DNA from: Paenibacillus sp. CF384
GTDB lineage: Bacteria > Bacillota > Bacilli > Paenibacillales > Paenibacillaceae
Reading direction: 5' to 3'
DNA length: 64,000 nt
NCBI RefSeq assembly: GCF_900106745.1
Contig: NZ_FNNV01000001.1
Location: 930,001-994,000, forward strand
The notes under the pieces were generated by a model, which had not been told where the DNA came from, ran no database searches, and was given only the letters and a program-made list of their open reading frames with translations. Each line of letters begins with the position of its first letter. Position 1 is the stretch's first letter. The translations under genes were made by a program, and so were the position numbers. This document shows positions 29,020 to 36,810 of the stretch, one piece after another.

Positions 29020-29049
29020 AGAAAGAGATGGCCGCGGCCATCTCTTTCT
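29020..29049. terminator. Perfect 30-bp palindrome, bidirectional terminator between comM and yraN
   Basis: AGAAAGAGATGGCCG is followed directly by its exact reverse complement. The arms are purine-rich on one side and end with CTCTTTCT on both strands. It sits in the 59-base gap between the converging genes comM and yraN, so it probably stops transcripts from both sides. Confidence 0.75.
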
Positions 29050-29067
29050 GTCATGTGTGAAGTGAAA

Positions 29068-29478
29068 TTAGAACGCGGATTCAATATGTTTGAGTTCAGT
29101 GACAAGAAAGGGCTCGAGTGATTCACCTTGAACGGCTACAGCCGTGATTGCAACAACATCAAAGCGCACAGCAGTATGCTGCAGCTTATTCATGGACAAA
29201 TATACCTCTGTTATAGACCTGACTTTCAGTTGTTTCCGTATATCTACGGATTCAGCAGCAGTACCGAATCTACCGCCTGCTCTTCGCGTTCGTACCTCAA
29301 CTACGATAAGGATGGAATCTGTTTTTGCAACAATGTCCAATTCTCCCATTCGACATCGCCAATTGCGATGTATGATCGTATACCCCTGCTCTTTCAGGTA
29401 TCGAACGGCTTCCTCTTCGCCAAACTTGCCAATCGCTTGTCTCGTATCGGTCCGGGATGTTCGGTTATCTGCTTTCAA
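29068..29478 (-). CDS. yraN: YraN family (UPF0102) putative endonuclease-fold protein
   Basis: The 136-residue protein has the family core: GKFGEEEAVRYLKEQGY, then MGELDIVAKTDSILIVVEVRTRR, which keeps the E-D-ExR arrangement of the restriction-endonuclease-like fold. Its activity in bacteria is not settled. The start is TTG at 29478, overlapping the stop of the FlhB-like gene as TTGA with GGAAGCGGAG upstream, so it is probably coupled to that gene. Confidence 0.92.
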   Translation of the reverse strand: MKADNRTSRTDTRQAIGKFGEEEAVRYLKEQGYTIIHRNWRCRMGELDIVAKTDSILIVVEVRTRRAGGRFGTAAESVDIRKQLKVRSITEVYLSMNKLQHTAVRFDVVAITAVAVQGESLEPFLVTELKHIESAF

Positions 29479-29789
29479 TCTCCGCTTCCACCCGCTTTAC
29501 GATCCGATCGATAAACAAACGATAATATCTCCGCAACCAGTGTATAAAGCTCAGGCGGCACTTCTTGATCCACATCGAGCTTGGACAGCACTTCGACTAG
29601 AGAGGAATCCTGTTGAATCGGTACCCCGCTCTCTGCTGCTTTGTCCAGTATTGCCTCCGCCATCTTACCGCGGCCTTTGGCTACGACAACCGGAGCGTTG
29701 CGCTCTCCCGGCTCATATTTGAGTGCAACTGCTTTTTTATTATGCAAGAGATTATCTTGGGATTGTCCCTGTTTCTCTTTCTCGTTCAT
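29475..29789 (-). CDS. FlhB C-terminal-domain-like protein (YlqH type)
   Basis: From ATG 29789 the product has 104 residues. It resembles the cytoplasmic tail of FlhB/EscU: KKAVALKYEPGERNAPVVVAKG, then ILDKAAESGVPI and PPELYTLVAEILSFVY. There are no membrane segments, and the autocleavage motif NPTH is absent: the corresponding place reads HNKKAVALK. B. subtilis carries ylqH in this position. In some species such proteins can partly replace FlhB-C. The ATG overlaps the stop of the FliK-like gene as ATGA, so both should be made together. Confidence 0.88.
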   Translation of the reverse strand: MNEKEKQGQSQDNLLHNKKAVALKYEPGERNAPVVVAKGRGKMAEAILDKAAESGVPIQQDSSLVEVLSKLDVDQEVPPELYTLVAEILSFVYRSDRKAGGSGD

Positions 29790-31672
29790 ACGCGATAGTC
29801 TACTCCCTTGTATGGCTTCGTCGACCACTCGGTCGAACCCGGTCCAGCCGCCATTGTCTCCGAAGCGTTCATCCGTTCCGCCATTCGTTCCGGCATCGGA
29901 GTTGCTTTCAATGATAACAGTTGATAGCCGGCACGCTGCAGCGCTTCCGACAACTCAGCACGGGATGTCTCTATAAGTGAACCAGCCATGGGATGATCAT
30001 TCCATAAGTTAAGACTGACGATTTTATCGACGACCTGTACATCTACGACAGTATCACCTAACGACTTCATGCGCAGATCAAATAAAAGTCTGCAATTATC
30101 TGCATCGAGCTCGCCTTTACGGCCGCGTCTTGTTTGAATGTGTACCGAGGCTGTCTGTCCTCCGTCTTGACCGTGCATCGGAATAAACATCGTCACATGC
30201 GACAACAACGAGCTGGTTTTCTCCGGGGATAACAGCAATTGCTGCCCCGTAATATGGGAAACGAGCTGCTGCGCCGTATCCCGAAGAGCCGGCGGCACAT
30301 CATCCGAGGAAGCAAGCGTCATTAATGCGCTCTTCATTGATTCGTCGGCGGCGTTCTTGACGGCATCGAGCGAATCCGAAGAAGGCAGCACAGTCGGAAG
30401 CGACGTGTTTCCCTGCTGCAGCTGAACTCGATCATTGATCAAGCCGGCAACGACAGCATTCCGATCCAGGCCATCCTTCGGGGACTGACTAGTCGCAACA
30501 GCTTTGTTTTCTTGATGCGTTTGAATCGCGGGATCACTGGATTGTTTCAGCTGCTCCGGCTGCTTCACTGCTTGCTGCTGCTCTTCTGTAACTGCAGCTG
30601 CAAGCAGACGCTCATGATCGACGCCCAGCCATTTCATCATCTGGCCCACCCAGTTGGAGGATGATCCAGCCGGCTGCGGCGATGGGGCTGTAGTGCCAGC
30701 GTCTGCGGCATGATTGTGGGCTGCGCCATCCGGCGAAGCCGGCTTGGCAGCCCCGCCGCCAGGCGTGATTGGCGGGGCTGCTCGCGGCGCAGCTGCGGGC
30801 TGCGCGCTCGCCGCCGCAGCTGCGCCGCCGCCGCTCGGCGCGGCTGTGCCAGCCGCCGCGCCATCGCCCGCTGCGCTGCGCGCAGCGGGGGCGGGAGCAG
30901 CAGCGGACCCCGCTGCTCCCGCCGGCCCCGGCGCCGGCTGCGCCCCGGCCCCGCCCGGCGCTGCGCGCATCAACGCTGCGCCTTCGCGCAGCAGCGTTTG
31001 CAGCTTCGCTGCAGCCGCTTGCGCCGCCGACGGCGGCTGCGCGGCATCGCCCGCCGCTTCGCCGCCGGCGGACGACGCGCCGCTCCAAGCGGCAAGCCCC
31101 TGCTCCAGCGACTCCAGCAGCGTATGCGCCGGAGTGCCGGAGAGCGTCTGTGCAAGCGCTCCGATCGTCGCGCTTGTCATCGGCAGCCCGCGCTTATTCG
31201 CGAGCGCGGCCGCCTTTGCCCAAGCCTGCGCATCGCTGCCTTGCGGCATAGCAGTCAGCGCCTGCTTAAATTGACTCGCCGTCTCGCGAGTCAAAGTACC
31301 GCCCTCACGGCGCAAATCGCGCACAAGCTCCTGCGTCCATTTCTGCTCAGGCAGCCCTGATGCTTTCAGCCATTCTTTCAAGCTTGCTTCATTCATAGTG
31401 GCCGTTTGCTGATCAGCCAGCTTGAGAACAAGCATGCCATCGACAGACTGCGGCTGCACCTGAAGCAAGGTCGATTGTCCCGGCTGCAGCGGCGTTTCCA
31501 ATTTAGCTTGTACTTGTGTCCCATTTATTTGAATGACCGCTTCCTGATCGTTTAACATCTTAACCAGCACGCCGCGTACAATTTGGCCGACCTTAAGCTC
31601 TAATGCCTTACTGTCGCCGGGCTGCACATCGCCAAGCAGTCCCTTCATCAATTGTCCGATCGATAATGACAT
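29786..31672 (-). CDS. FliK-like/YlqG-type protein with long Ala/Pro/Gly linker
   Basis: The 628-residue protein has an ordered N-terminal domain (about 1-190, including LELKVGQIVRGVLVKML), a very GC-rich Ala/Pro/Gly stretch (about 198-330), a Gln/Ser-rich part, and a C-terminal domain (about 460-600; RGRKGELDADNCRLLFDLRM) resembling the FliK Flg_hook fold. It occupies the ylqG position of B. subtilis and pairs with the FlhB-like gene. This mimics the FliK-FlhB partnership, but no function is proved. A sigma-D-like promoter lies upstream. The GC-rich DNA leaves spurious open frames on both strands. Confidence 0.85.
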   Translation of the reverse strand: MSLSIGQLMKGLLGDVQPGDSKALELKVGQIVRGVLVKMLNDQEAVIQINGTQVQAKLETPLQPGQSTLLQVQPQSVDGMLVLKLADQQTATMNEASLKEWLKASGLPEQKWTQELVRDLRREGGTLTRETASQFKQALTAMPQGSDAQAWAKAAALANKRGLPMTSATIGALAQTLSGTPAHTLLESLEQGLAAWSGASSAGGEAAGDAAQPPSAAQAAAAKLQTLLREGAALMRAAPGGAGAQPAPGPAGAAGSAAAPAPAARSAAGDGAAAGTAAPSGGGAAAAASAQPAAAPRAAPPITPGGGAAKPASPDGAAHNHAADAGTTAPSPQPAGSSSNWVGQMMKWLGVDHERLLAAAVTEEQQQAVKQPEQLKQSSDPAIQTHQENKAVATSQSPKDGLDRNAVVAGLINDRVQLQQGNTSLPTVLPSSDSLDAVKNAADESMKSALMTLASSDDVPPALRDTAQQLVSHITGQQLLLSPEKTSSLLSHVTMFIPMHGQDGGQTASVHIQTRRGRKGELDADNCRLLFDLRMKSLGDTVVDVQVVDKIVSLNLWNDHPMAGSLIETSRAELSEALQRAGYQLLSLKATPMPERMAERMNASETMAAGPGSTEWSTKPYKGVDYRV

Positions 31673-31743
31673 AACGCGACCGCTTCCTTCCTGTCATACT
31701 TCCTATTCCCTGTCCTGGAACCGATGTTTATCCTATATCGTTA

Positions 31744-31770
31744 TTATCGGCTCAGATGAGATACAGATTA
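31744..31770 (-). promoter_or_regulatory. Probable sigma-D (flagellar) promoter of the FliK-like/FlhB-like/yraN unit
   Basis: The minus strand reads TAAT (31770-31767), 15 bases, GCCGATAA (31751-31744). The -10 matches the sigma-D consensus at all eight positions and the -35 at three of four (TAAA). It lies about 72 bases before the start of the FliK-like gene. Confidence 0.7.
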
Positions 31771-31782
31771 ACGCATCGATAA

Positions 31783-31822
31783 TAAAAAACCGTCCATCCC
31801 AAATTATATAGGAACGAACGGT
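31783..31822 (-). terminator. Rho-independent terminator after rnhB
   Basis: On the minus strand ACCGT and ACGGT (with further partial pairing inside) enclose an AT-rich loop and are followed by TTTTTTATT. It lies 50 bases after the rnhB stop, upstream of the sigma-D-like promoter. Confidence 0.65.
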
Positions 31823-31872
31823 CAACACGCAGCTATTCTTCTCTAATTAGCATACTTCAGCTGTACGCATTA

Positions 31873-32484
31873 CTAAAACAGCACCTGCTGCTCCATAAAC
31901 AGCTTCCCAAGGAAGCTCTGCCGGTGCATCGGACTGGGACCGAGCTCCAGCAGCTTCTCCCGATGCAGCTTCGTCGCATAGCCTTTATGTATGGCAATTC
32001 CATAATCGGGATAAAGCTGATCCCATTCTCCCTTGCATAGCCGGTCTCGCGTAACCTTCGCAATAATCGAAGCAGCTGCGATAGACTGGCTTCTCGCATC
32101 TCCTTTAATAATGGACGCTTGCGGAAGGTCGATGTCCACCTTCTCCGCATCCACCAGCAAATAATCTGCCGGAACAGCAAGCAGCTCTACCGCTTGTTTC
32201 ATGGCAAGTCTTGCAGCTTGCTTAATATTAATGGAATCAACCACTGCTGCATTCACGCAAGATACCGCCCAAGCTTCAGCCTGATCCATAATGAGCTCAT
32301 ACAGCTCCTCACGTTTCTTCTCCGACAGCTTCTTGGAATCATCGACGCCATCCAGAATCAAACCCTCCGGCAAAATAACGGCAGCAGCCACCACGTCGCC
32401 AAACAAGCAACCTCGCCCAACCTCATCGATGCCGGCAATATTCCGATAGCCTTGCTCCCATAACGGCTTCTCAAACTCCAACAT
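31873..32484 (-). CDS. rnhB: RnhB, ribonuclease HII
   Basis: From ATG 32484 the product has 203 residues. The active-site motif is GIDEVGRG (D20, E21), with further family segments KGDARSQSIAAASIIAKVTRD and YPDYGIAIHKGYAT. RNase HII removes single ribonucleotides and RNA from DNA hybrids. A GGGGGAG lies about 9 bases before this ATG; an in-frame upstream reading to 32520 has no support. It follows rbgA, though a terminator lies between them. Confidence 0.96.
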   Translation of the reverse strand: MLEFEKPLWEQGYRNIAGIDEVGRGCLFGDVVAAAVILPEGLILDGVDDSKKLSEKKREELYELIMDQAEAWAVSCVNAAVVDSINIKQAARLAMKQAVELLAVPADYLLVDAEKVDIDLPQASIIKGDARSQSIAAASIIAKVTRDRLCKGEWDQLYPDYGIAIHKGYATKLHREKLLELGPSPMHRQSFLGKLFMEQQVLF

Positions 32485-32562
32485 CACAATCCCGCTCCCC
32501 CGAACACAAAATCCCCACAACAGCTACTTTTGCATTTCCAGCAATCCATTATCCATCATATA

Positions 32563-32598
32563 CAAAACAAACGGCTACCTTACAATCAAGGCAGCCGT
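32563..32598 (-). terminator. Rho-independent terminator after rbgA
   Basis: On the minus strand ACGGCT-g-CCTT / AAGG-t-AGCCGT forms a stem with one mismatch and a 6-base loop, followed by TTGTTTTG. Confidence 0.8.
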
Positions 32599-32656
32599 CC
32601 CAATGGCAAACTGCTGCATGTGAAGCCTCGGCTTCATACGCAATCCAATCTGCCTT

Positions 32657-33529
32657 CTACATGAAATCCTCCGGAGCTTCAAGCGAAAGCCGGCCCATAT
32701 TACCTGCCCGCATCTCGCGCAAAATGATGCCCGACGTTTTCTCCAAATCAACGCGGCCTCCACTAATCAAGCAGCCACGCTTGCGACCGATATCCTCCAT
32801 CAAACGGACGATTTCGTCATTGTCTTCGTAATCCTTCGGCGGGTCCTTCAAGCCGAAACGTTCCGACAGCATCGGCCAGTATCGCTTCGCCAGTTCTCTG
32901 ACTGTGAAGAAAGCGACATCTTCGATGTTCAGAACCTGTTCACGAATCGCTCCTGTCATAGCAAGTCGTTGGCCAACGAGCGGATCCTCGAATTTCGGCC
33001 ATAGAATACCGGGCGTATCGAGCAGCTCCATTTCCTTGCCGACTTTAATCCATTGTTGTCCTTTCGTCACACCCGGACGATCTCCGGTAGCCGCAATTGC
33101 ACGGCCTGCTAAACGGTTGATGAGTGTCGACTTACCAACATTCGGAATGCCGACGATGAGTCCGCGAATGGCCCTCGGCGTAATCCCTTTGGATATTTGT
33201 CGTTCGATTTTGTCATGGAGCAGCTGCCTTACTTTAACCGGAATTTCATTGACGCGTGTACCAGTCGAAGAGTCGATAGATAAGCTGGTATAACCAAGGT
33301 CTGCAAAATAAGCCATCCATTTCTCAGTCGTACGCGCATCCGCCAAATCCGATTTGTTCAGCAAAATCAGTCTAGGCTTATTCAATAAAATTTCGTCAAT
33401 CATCGGGTTCCGGCTCGAAAGCGGTACACGGGCATCCAGCAGCTCAATCGCAATATCGATCAGCTTGAGCTTCTCTTGGATTTCCCTTCTCGCTCTCGTC
33501 ATATGACCGGGGAACCATTGAATGGTCAT
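32657..33529 (-). CDS. rbgA: RbgA (YlqF), ribosome biogenesis GTPase
   Basis: The 290-residue protein is a circularly permuted GTPase: the G4 motif NKSD (58-61) comes first, then G1 GIPNVGKST (about 126-134) and G3 DTPG (about 172). The N-terminus [17 protein letters not shown] is typical. RbgA acts late in 50S subunit assembly. It follows lepB by 14 bases and is probably co-transcribed with it. Confidence 0.97.
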   Translation of the reverse strand: MTIQWFPGHMTRARREIQEKLKLIDIAIELLDARVPLSSRNPMIDEILLNKPRLILLNKSDLADARTTEKWMAYFADLGYTSLSIDSSTGTRVNEIPVKVRQLLHDKIERQISKGITPRAIRGLIVGIPNVGKSTLINRLAGRAIAATGDRPGVTKGQQWIKVGKEMELLDTPGILWPKFEDPLVGQRLAMTGAIREQVLNIEDVAFFTVRELAKRYWPMLSERFGLKDPPKDYEDNDEIVRLMEDIGRKRGCLISGGRVDLEKTSGIILREMRAGNMGRLSLEAPEDFM

Positions 33530-33543
33530 CTAACTACTTCACC

Positions 33544-34251
33544 TCATTTGTGTTTCACGAAAGAAATTTTGTCCATCGGCCAGAAAATGATATCCGCACG
33601 GCCAACGATCTCCTTCATCGATACGTAACCGATCATCCGGCTGTCCTTGCTGTTGCGGCGATTATCGCCAAATGCAAGGATCATTCCTTCAGGTACAACG
33701 TCGGTTGTAAAATTAGCATTCGGGAAATTACGGTCTGTTCCTTGGTTGTTGAAGATTTCACCGTTAGCTTTAGCATTCTCGATCGATTCCTTTAAATACG
33801 GCTCATCGACCTTCTTGTCATTAATGAACAAATCATCGCCTTCATATTTGACTTTATCGCCCGGTACGCCAATAACCCGTTTAATAAAATCCCTTCCCTC
33901 ATCGGGAACATGAAAAACGACTACTTCGCCATGATGCGGTTCACGGATATCATAGATCACTTTGTTTACGATGAGTCGTTCCCCTGTATAGAAGGTTGGC
34001 TCCATCGACGGGCCATCTACAATGAACGGTGCAAACAAGAAATAACGGATCACAAGCACTAATATAGCTGCAATGGCGAGTGCTTTAACCCACTCAAACA
34101 CTTCTTTCTGCGCGCGACTGCCGTTCGATCGATTAGATCTGGACGCGTTGATTGTAGGATCAACACCGTCTGCTGCAGCATGTCCATGATCACGTTGATT
34201 CGGTTCGTTCGACTCTTGTCCATTCTCTTCTGTGCGGTTTTGTTGATCCAT
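33544..34251 (-). CDS. lepB: Type I signal peptidase (LepB/SipS)
   Basis: From ATG 34251 the product has 235 residues. A polar cytoplasmic stretch of about 50 residues rich in Asn, Arg and Ser precedes one membrane helix (about 56-75). The catalytic Ser82 (GPSMEPTF) and Lys124 (FIKRVIGVPGD) are present, as is the C-terminal box GDNRRNSKDSR. It cleaves Sec and Tat signal peptides outside the membrane. The N-terminal tail is longer than in B. subtilis SipS. The ATG follows GAGGGTGG; a GTG within that site is less likely. Confidence 0.95.
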   Translation of the reverse strand: MDQQNRTEENGQESNEPNQRDHGHAAADGVDPTINASRSNRSNGSRAQKEVFEWVKALAIAAILVLVIRYFLFAPFIVDGPSMEPTFYTGERLIVNKVIYDIREPHHGEVVVFHVPDEGRDFIKRVIGVPGDKVKYEGDDLFINDKKVDEPYLKESIENAKANGEIFNNQGTDRNFPNANFTTDVVPEGMILAFGDNRRNSKDSRMIGYVSMKEIVGRADIIFWPMDKISFVKHK

Positions 34252-34311
34252 TAAATCCACCCTCTTCTATGCTGGGTCTATTGTTAGTTATGTAAGTAAA
34301 TCTAGTATTAT

Positions 34312-34346
34312 AAAAAAACGAAAAGGGACTTGTTTGCGCAAGTCCC
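34312..34346 (-). terminator. Rho-independent terminator after rplS
   Basis: On the minus strand GGGACTTG / CAAGTCCC is followed by TTTTCGTTTTTTT. It lies 16 bases after the rplS stop and before lepB. Confidence 0.88.
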
Positions 34347-34361
34347 CTCTCTTGTCGATCA

Positions 34362-34703
34362 TTAACGAATTTCTTTGATTCTCGCAGCTTTACCGCGAAG
34401 TTCGCGAAGATAGTACAGTTTCGCGCGGCGAACTTTACCACGACGAGCAACTTCGATCTTCTCAATCTTCGGCGAGTTAAGTGGGAAAGTTCTTTCCACA
34501 CCAACACCGTACGAGATTTTACGCACTGTAAAAGTAGCACTGATACCGCCGCCGCGACGTTTAATAACAACGCCTTCGAACAGCTGTACACGCTCACGAG
34601 TTCCCTCGATAACCTTTACATGTACCTTCAACGTATCGCCTGGACGAAAGCTCGGAAGGTCAGTACGAAGATTTTCTTGTGCAATGATTTGTAAAAGATT
34701 CAT
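34362..34703 (-). CDS. rplS: Ribosomal protein bL19
   Basis: From ATG 34703 the product has 113 residues, starts [19 protein letters not shown] and contains [20 protein letters not shown] and [18 protein letters not shown], the bL19 pattern at full length. It lies at the 30S-50S interface. An upstream in-frame reading to 34727 runs through the ribosome-binding site and is rejected. The gene has its own promoter and leader and its own terminator. Confidence 0.97.
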   Translation of the reverse strand: MNLLQIIAQENLRTDLPSFRPGDTLKVHVKVIEGTRERVQLFEGVVIKRRGGGISATFTVRKISYGVGVERTFPLNSPKIEKIEVARRGKVRRAKLYYLRELRGKAARIKEIR

Positions 34704-34811
34704 TGTAGTTTTCACTCCTTCCACCATAGACGTTCTTATAAGCTAACCGGTAACAACTTGAAAACCGGATCATGGCTTTATAGCGGACCGTCCGACTTTG
34801 CAAAAGCAACA
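34704..34811 (-). promoter_or_regulatory. Leader of rplS, candidate L19 autoregulatory RNA
   Basis: About 108 transcribed bases separate the promoter from the rplS start. They include the paired segment ATCCGGTTTTC with partial complement TTACCGGTTAG. Bacillales rplS genes often carry an L19-binding leader, but I cannot align this one to the known consensus by eye. Confidence 0.4.
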
Positions 34812-34817
34812 TCTGAA

Positions 34818-34847
34818 ATTATAACACACTGAGGCCCAGTAACACAA
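34818..34847 (-). promoter_or_regulatory. Sigma-A promoter of rplS
   Basis: Minus-strand TTGTGT (34847-34842), 18 bases, TATAAT (34823-34818), with TGTGT just before the -10. It lies in the gap between trmD and rplS. Confidence 0.65.
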
Positions 34848-34884
34848 TAACATTTCATAAACTTTTTAAACCATAGCAGCCAAG

Positions 34885-35637
34885 CTAGTTGTTCCTGCTT
34901 TGTTCCCTAGAACGGATCTGCTCATTCAGCCATTGACGTTCCTTCTTCGTAAGCTCCGCGGTCTCAAGCATCTCCGGACGACGTTCCAATGTGCGCAATA
35001 TAGACTGCTGACGACGCCACACTTCTACATTGGCATGATGGCCGGACATGAGCACCTCAGGCACTTCCCAATCACGGAATACTGCCGGGCGTGTGTAATG
35101 CGGATGCTCCAGTAAACCTGTGCTGAAGGAATCCGTCACAGCCGAGTTCTCATTGCCGAGAACGCCGGGCAGGAGGCGAACGATACTATCGATCATAACC
35201 ATTGCGGGAAGCTCGCCGCCGGTTAGCACATAATCCCCTAATGAGATTTCATCTGTCACCAAATGCTGACGAATGCGCTCATCATAGCCCTCATAATGAC
35301 CGCATACAAACACAAGATGTTTATGAGCCGACAGTTCTTCGGCTTTCTTCTGTGTGTAAGGCTCCCCTTGCGGGCATAGCAGGATTACATGAGGCCGCTC
35401 AGCGCCTTCGGGCATCAAGTCCTCTACAGCAGCGAACAACGGCTCCGGCTTCAATACCATGCCACCGCCGCCGCCATAAGGATAGTCATCAACCGTATTA
35501 TGCTTATTATTCGCATATTCGCGAAAGTTAACCGCATTCAGGCTGACAATTCCTTTATCCTTCGCTTTTCCAAGAATACTCGCTCCGAACACGCCGTGAA
35601 ACATTTCCGGAAACAGCGTCAATACGTCAATGCGCAT
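34885..35637 (-). CDS. trmD: TrmD, tRNA (guanine-N1)-methyltransferase
   Basis: The 250-residue protein starts [13 protein letters not shown] and has the SPOUT knot segments [23 protein letters not shown] and [15 protein letters not shown]. It makes m1G37 in tRNA, preventing frameshifts. It starts 4 bases after the rimM stop, with GAAGG inside rimM as the only visible ribosome-binding site, so it may depend on translation of rimM. Confidence 0.97.
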   Translation of the reverse strand: MRIDVLTLFPEMFHGVFGASILGKAKDKGIVSLNAVNFREYANNKHNTVDDYPYGGGGGMVLKPEPLFAAVEDLMPEGAERPHVILLCPQGEPYTQKKAEELSAHKHLVFVCGHYEGYDERIRQHLVTDEISLGDYVLTGGELPAMVMIDSIVRLLPGVLGNENSAVTDSFSTGLLEHPHYTRPAVFRDWEVPEVLMSGHHANVEVWRRQQSILRTLERRPEMLETAELTKKERQWLNEQIRSREQSRNN

Positions 35638-35641
35638 AACG

Positions 35642-36157
35642 TTAAATCAGCCCTTCCATCAGGTGAACCTTTACGACTTTGTCTTTCACGTTGACATCAA
35701 GCACGACTTCATCGATGACAGGAATCAAGATTTGTTTGCCCTTTGGCGGTTGAACGACCCAGACATCGTTAGCACCCGGAACGAGGATTTCGGTAATAGA
35801 ACCAAGTATTGCGCCTTCGTCCGTTACTACTGTGCAGCCGATAATTTGATGCTGGTAGTACTCGCCCTCTTCCAGCTCAACAAGATCATCCTTGGAAACT
35901 TTAAGCTCCCAGCCTTTGTACTTCTCGACTTGATTGATATCCTCGAAGCCGCGGAACTTGATGATATACATGTTTTTGTGCAATCTTGCCGATGCCACCT
36001 CGAGCTCAAGCTGTTGCTTGGTTTCCGGGTTTAGCAACGTAAGTATTTTACGCGGAGCAAACCGCTCCTCAGGGAAATCCGTTTGGGATACGACCTTTAC
36101 TTCACCGCGAATGCCGTGCGTATTCACAAGCTTACCTACCGATAGCCATTGATCCAT
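35642..36157 (-). CDS. rimM: RimM, 16S rRNA processing / 30S maturation protein
   Basis: From ATG 36157 (AGGTG, 6-base spacing) the product has 171 residues. The N-terminal domain starts [20 protein letters not shown] and the PRC-barrel C-terminal half has VDINVKDKVV-type strands (here [15 protein letters not shown]). RimM binds uS19 and helps mature the 30S head. B. subtilis has ylqD between khpA and rimM; here a terminator takes that place. Confidence 0.95.
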   Translation of the reverse strand: MDQWLSVGKLVNTHGIRGEVKVVSQTDFPEERFAPRKILTLLNPETKQQLELEVASARLHKNMYIIKFRGFEDINQVEKYKGWELKVSKDDLVELEEGEYYQHQIIGCTVVTDEGAILGSITEILVPGANDVWVVQPPKGKQILIPVIDEVVLDVNVKDKVVKVHLMEGLI

Positions 36158-36190
36158 TGTGTTCACCTATCTCTTTCGTAATTTAGCATC

Positions 36191-36225
36191 GAAAAAGGGC
36201 TAGGATACCTTCGTATCCTAACCCT
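36191..36225 (-). terminator. Rho-independent terminator after khpA
   Basis: On the minus strand GGGTTAGGATAC / GTATCCTAGCCC with a 4-base loop is followed by TTTTTCG. It divides the ffh-rpsP-khpA unit from rimM-trmD, though partial read-through is likely since no clear promoter lies before rimM. Confidence 0.85.
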
Positions 36226-36242
36226 GCTTCGATGTACGATCG

Positions 36243-36476
36243 CTACGAAACAATATCGACCATGACACGCTTTTGCGTTTTGACGGCTGCCGATGTGACA
36301 ACCGTCCTAAGCGCTTTAGCAATCCGTCCCTGCTTACCAATGACTTTCCCAACATCGTCGGGATTCACGGATAACAGATAGACGGTGCCGCGATCGTCTT
36401 CTTTCACGTCGACACGTACGTCCTCCGGGTAATCCACTAAAGCCTTCGCTATGACAAGAATCAAATCTTTCATCAC
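36243..36476 (-). CDS. khpA: KhpA (YlqC), KH-domain RNA-binding protein
   Basis: A 77-residue single KH domain with the GxxG loop in VGKVIGKQGRIAKALRTVV. KhpA pairs with KhpB/EloR in many Firmicutes and binds RNA broadly. The start is the GTG at 36476 (GGGGGG with 6-base spacing) or the ATG one codon later. It follows rpsP by 23 bases, the conserved order. Confidence 0.95.
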   Translation of the reverse strand: MMKDLILVIAKALVDYPEDVRVDVKEDDRGTVYLLSVNPDDVGKVIGKQGRIAKALRTVVTSAAVKTQKRVMVDIVS

Positions 36477-36499
36477 AATAGGCCCCCCGCATCGAGTAG

Positions 36500-36772
36500 T
36501 TATTTTTGAAGCTTCAGTTCATGAAGCTTAGTCATTACGCCTGCTTTGGAAAGCAAGTTGCGAACTGTGTCAGAAGCTTGAGCTCCGTCTTGAAGCCATT
36601 TAAGAGCTTTCTCTTCATCAATGTTCACTTGTGCCGGTTGTGCAACCGGGTTATAAGTGCCGATTTCTTCAATGAAGCGACCGTCACGTGGGGAACGGGA
36701 GTCCGATACAACCACACGGTAGAAAGGCGCTTTGTGCGCACCGATACGTTTCAAACGAATACGTACTGCCAT
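36500..36772 (-). CDS. rpsP: Ribosomal protein bS16
   Basis: The 90-residue protein starts [21 protein letters not shown] and has [16 protein letters not shown], the bS16 signature at full length. A GAAGGAGGTG site precedes the ATG. It lies between ffh and khpA. Confidence 0.98.
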   Translation of the reverse strand: MAVRIRLKRIGAHKAPFYRVVVSDSRSPRDGRFIEEIGTYNPVAQPAQVNIDEEKALKWLQDGAQASDTVRNLLSKAGVMTKLHELKLQK

Positions 36773-36810
36773 GATAATTCACCTCCTTCAAAAAATTTCT
36801 GAGCTTTATA

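Noticed and set aside
30710..31360. Several plus-strand open frames of 160-216 codons
   Set aside because: They arise from the extreme GC content of the linker in the FliK-like gene, which removes stop codons in all frames; their products are low-complexity Arg, Ala and Ser.
36167..36242. The ylqD gene expected between khpA and rimM
   Set aside because: Only a terminator fits in the 85-base gap; no reading frame is present.
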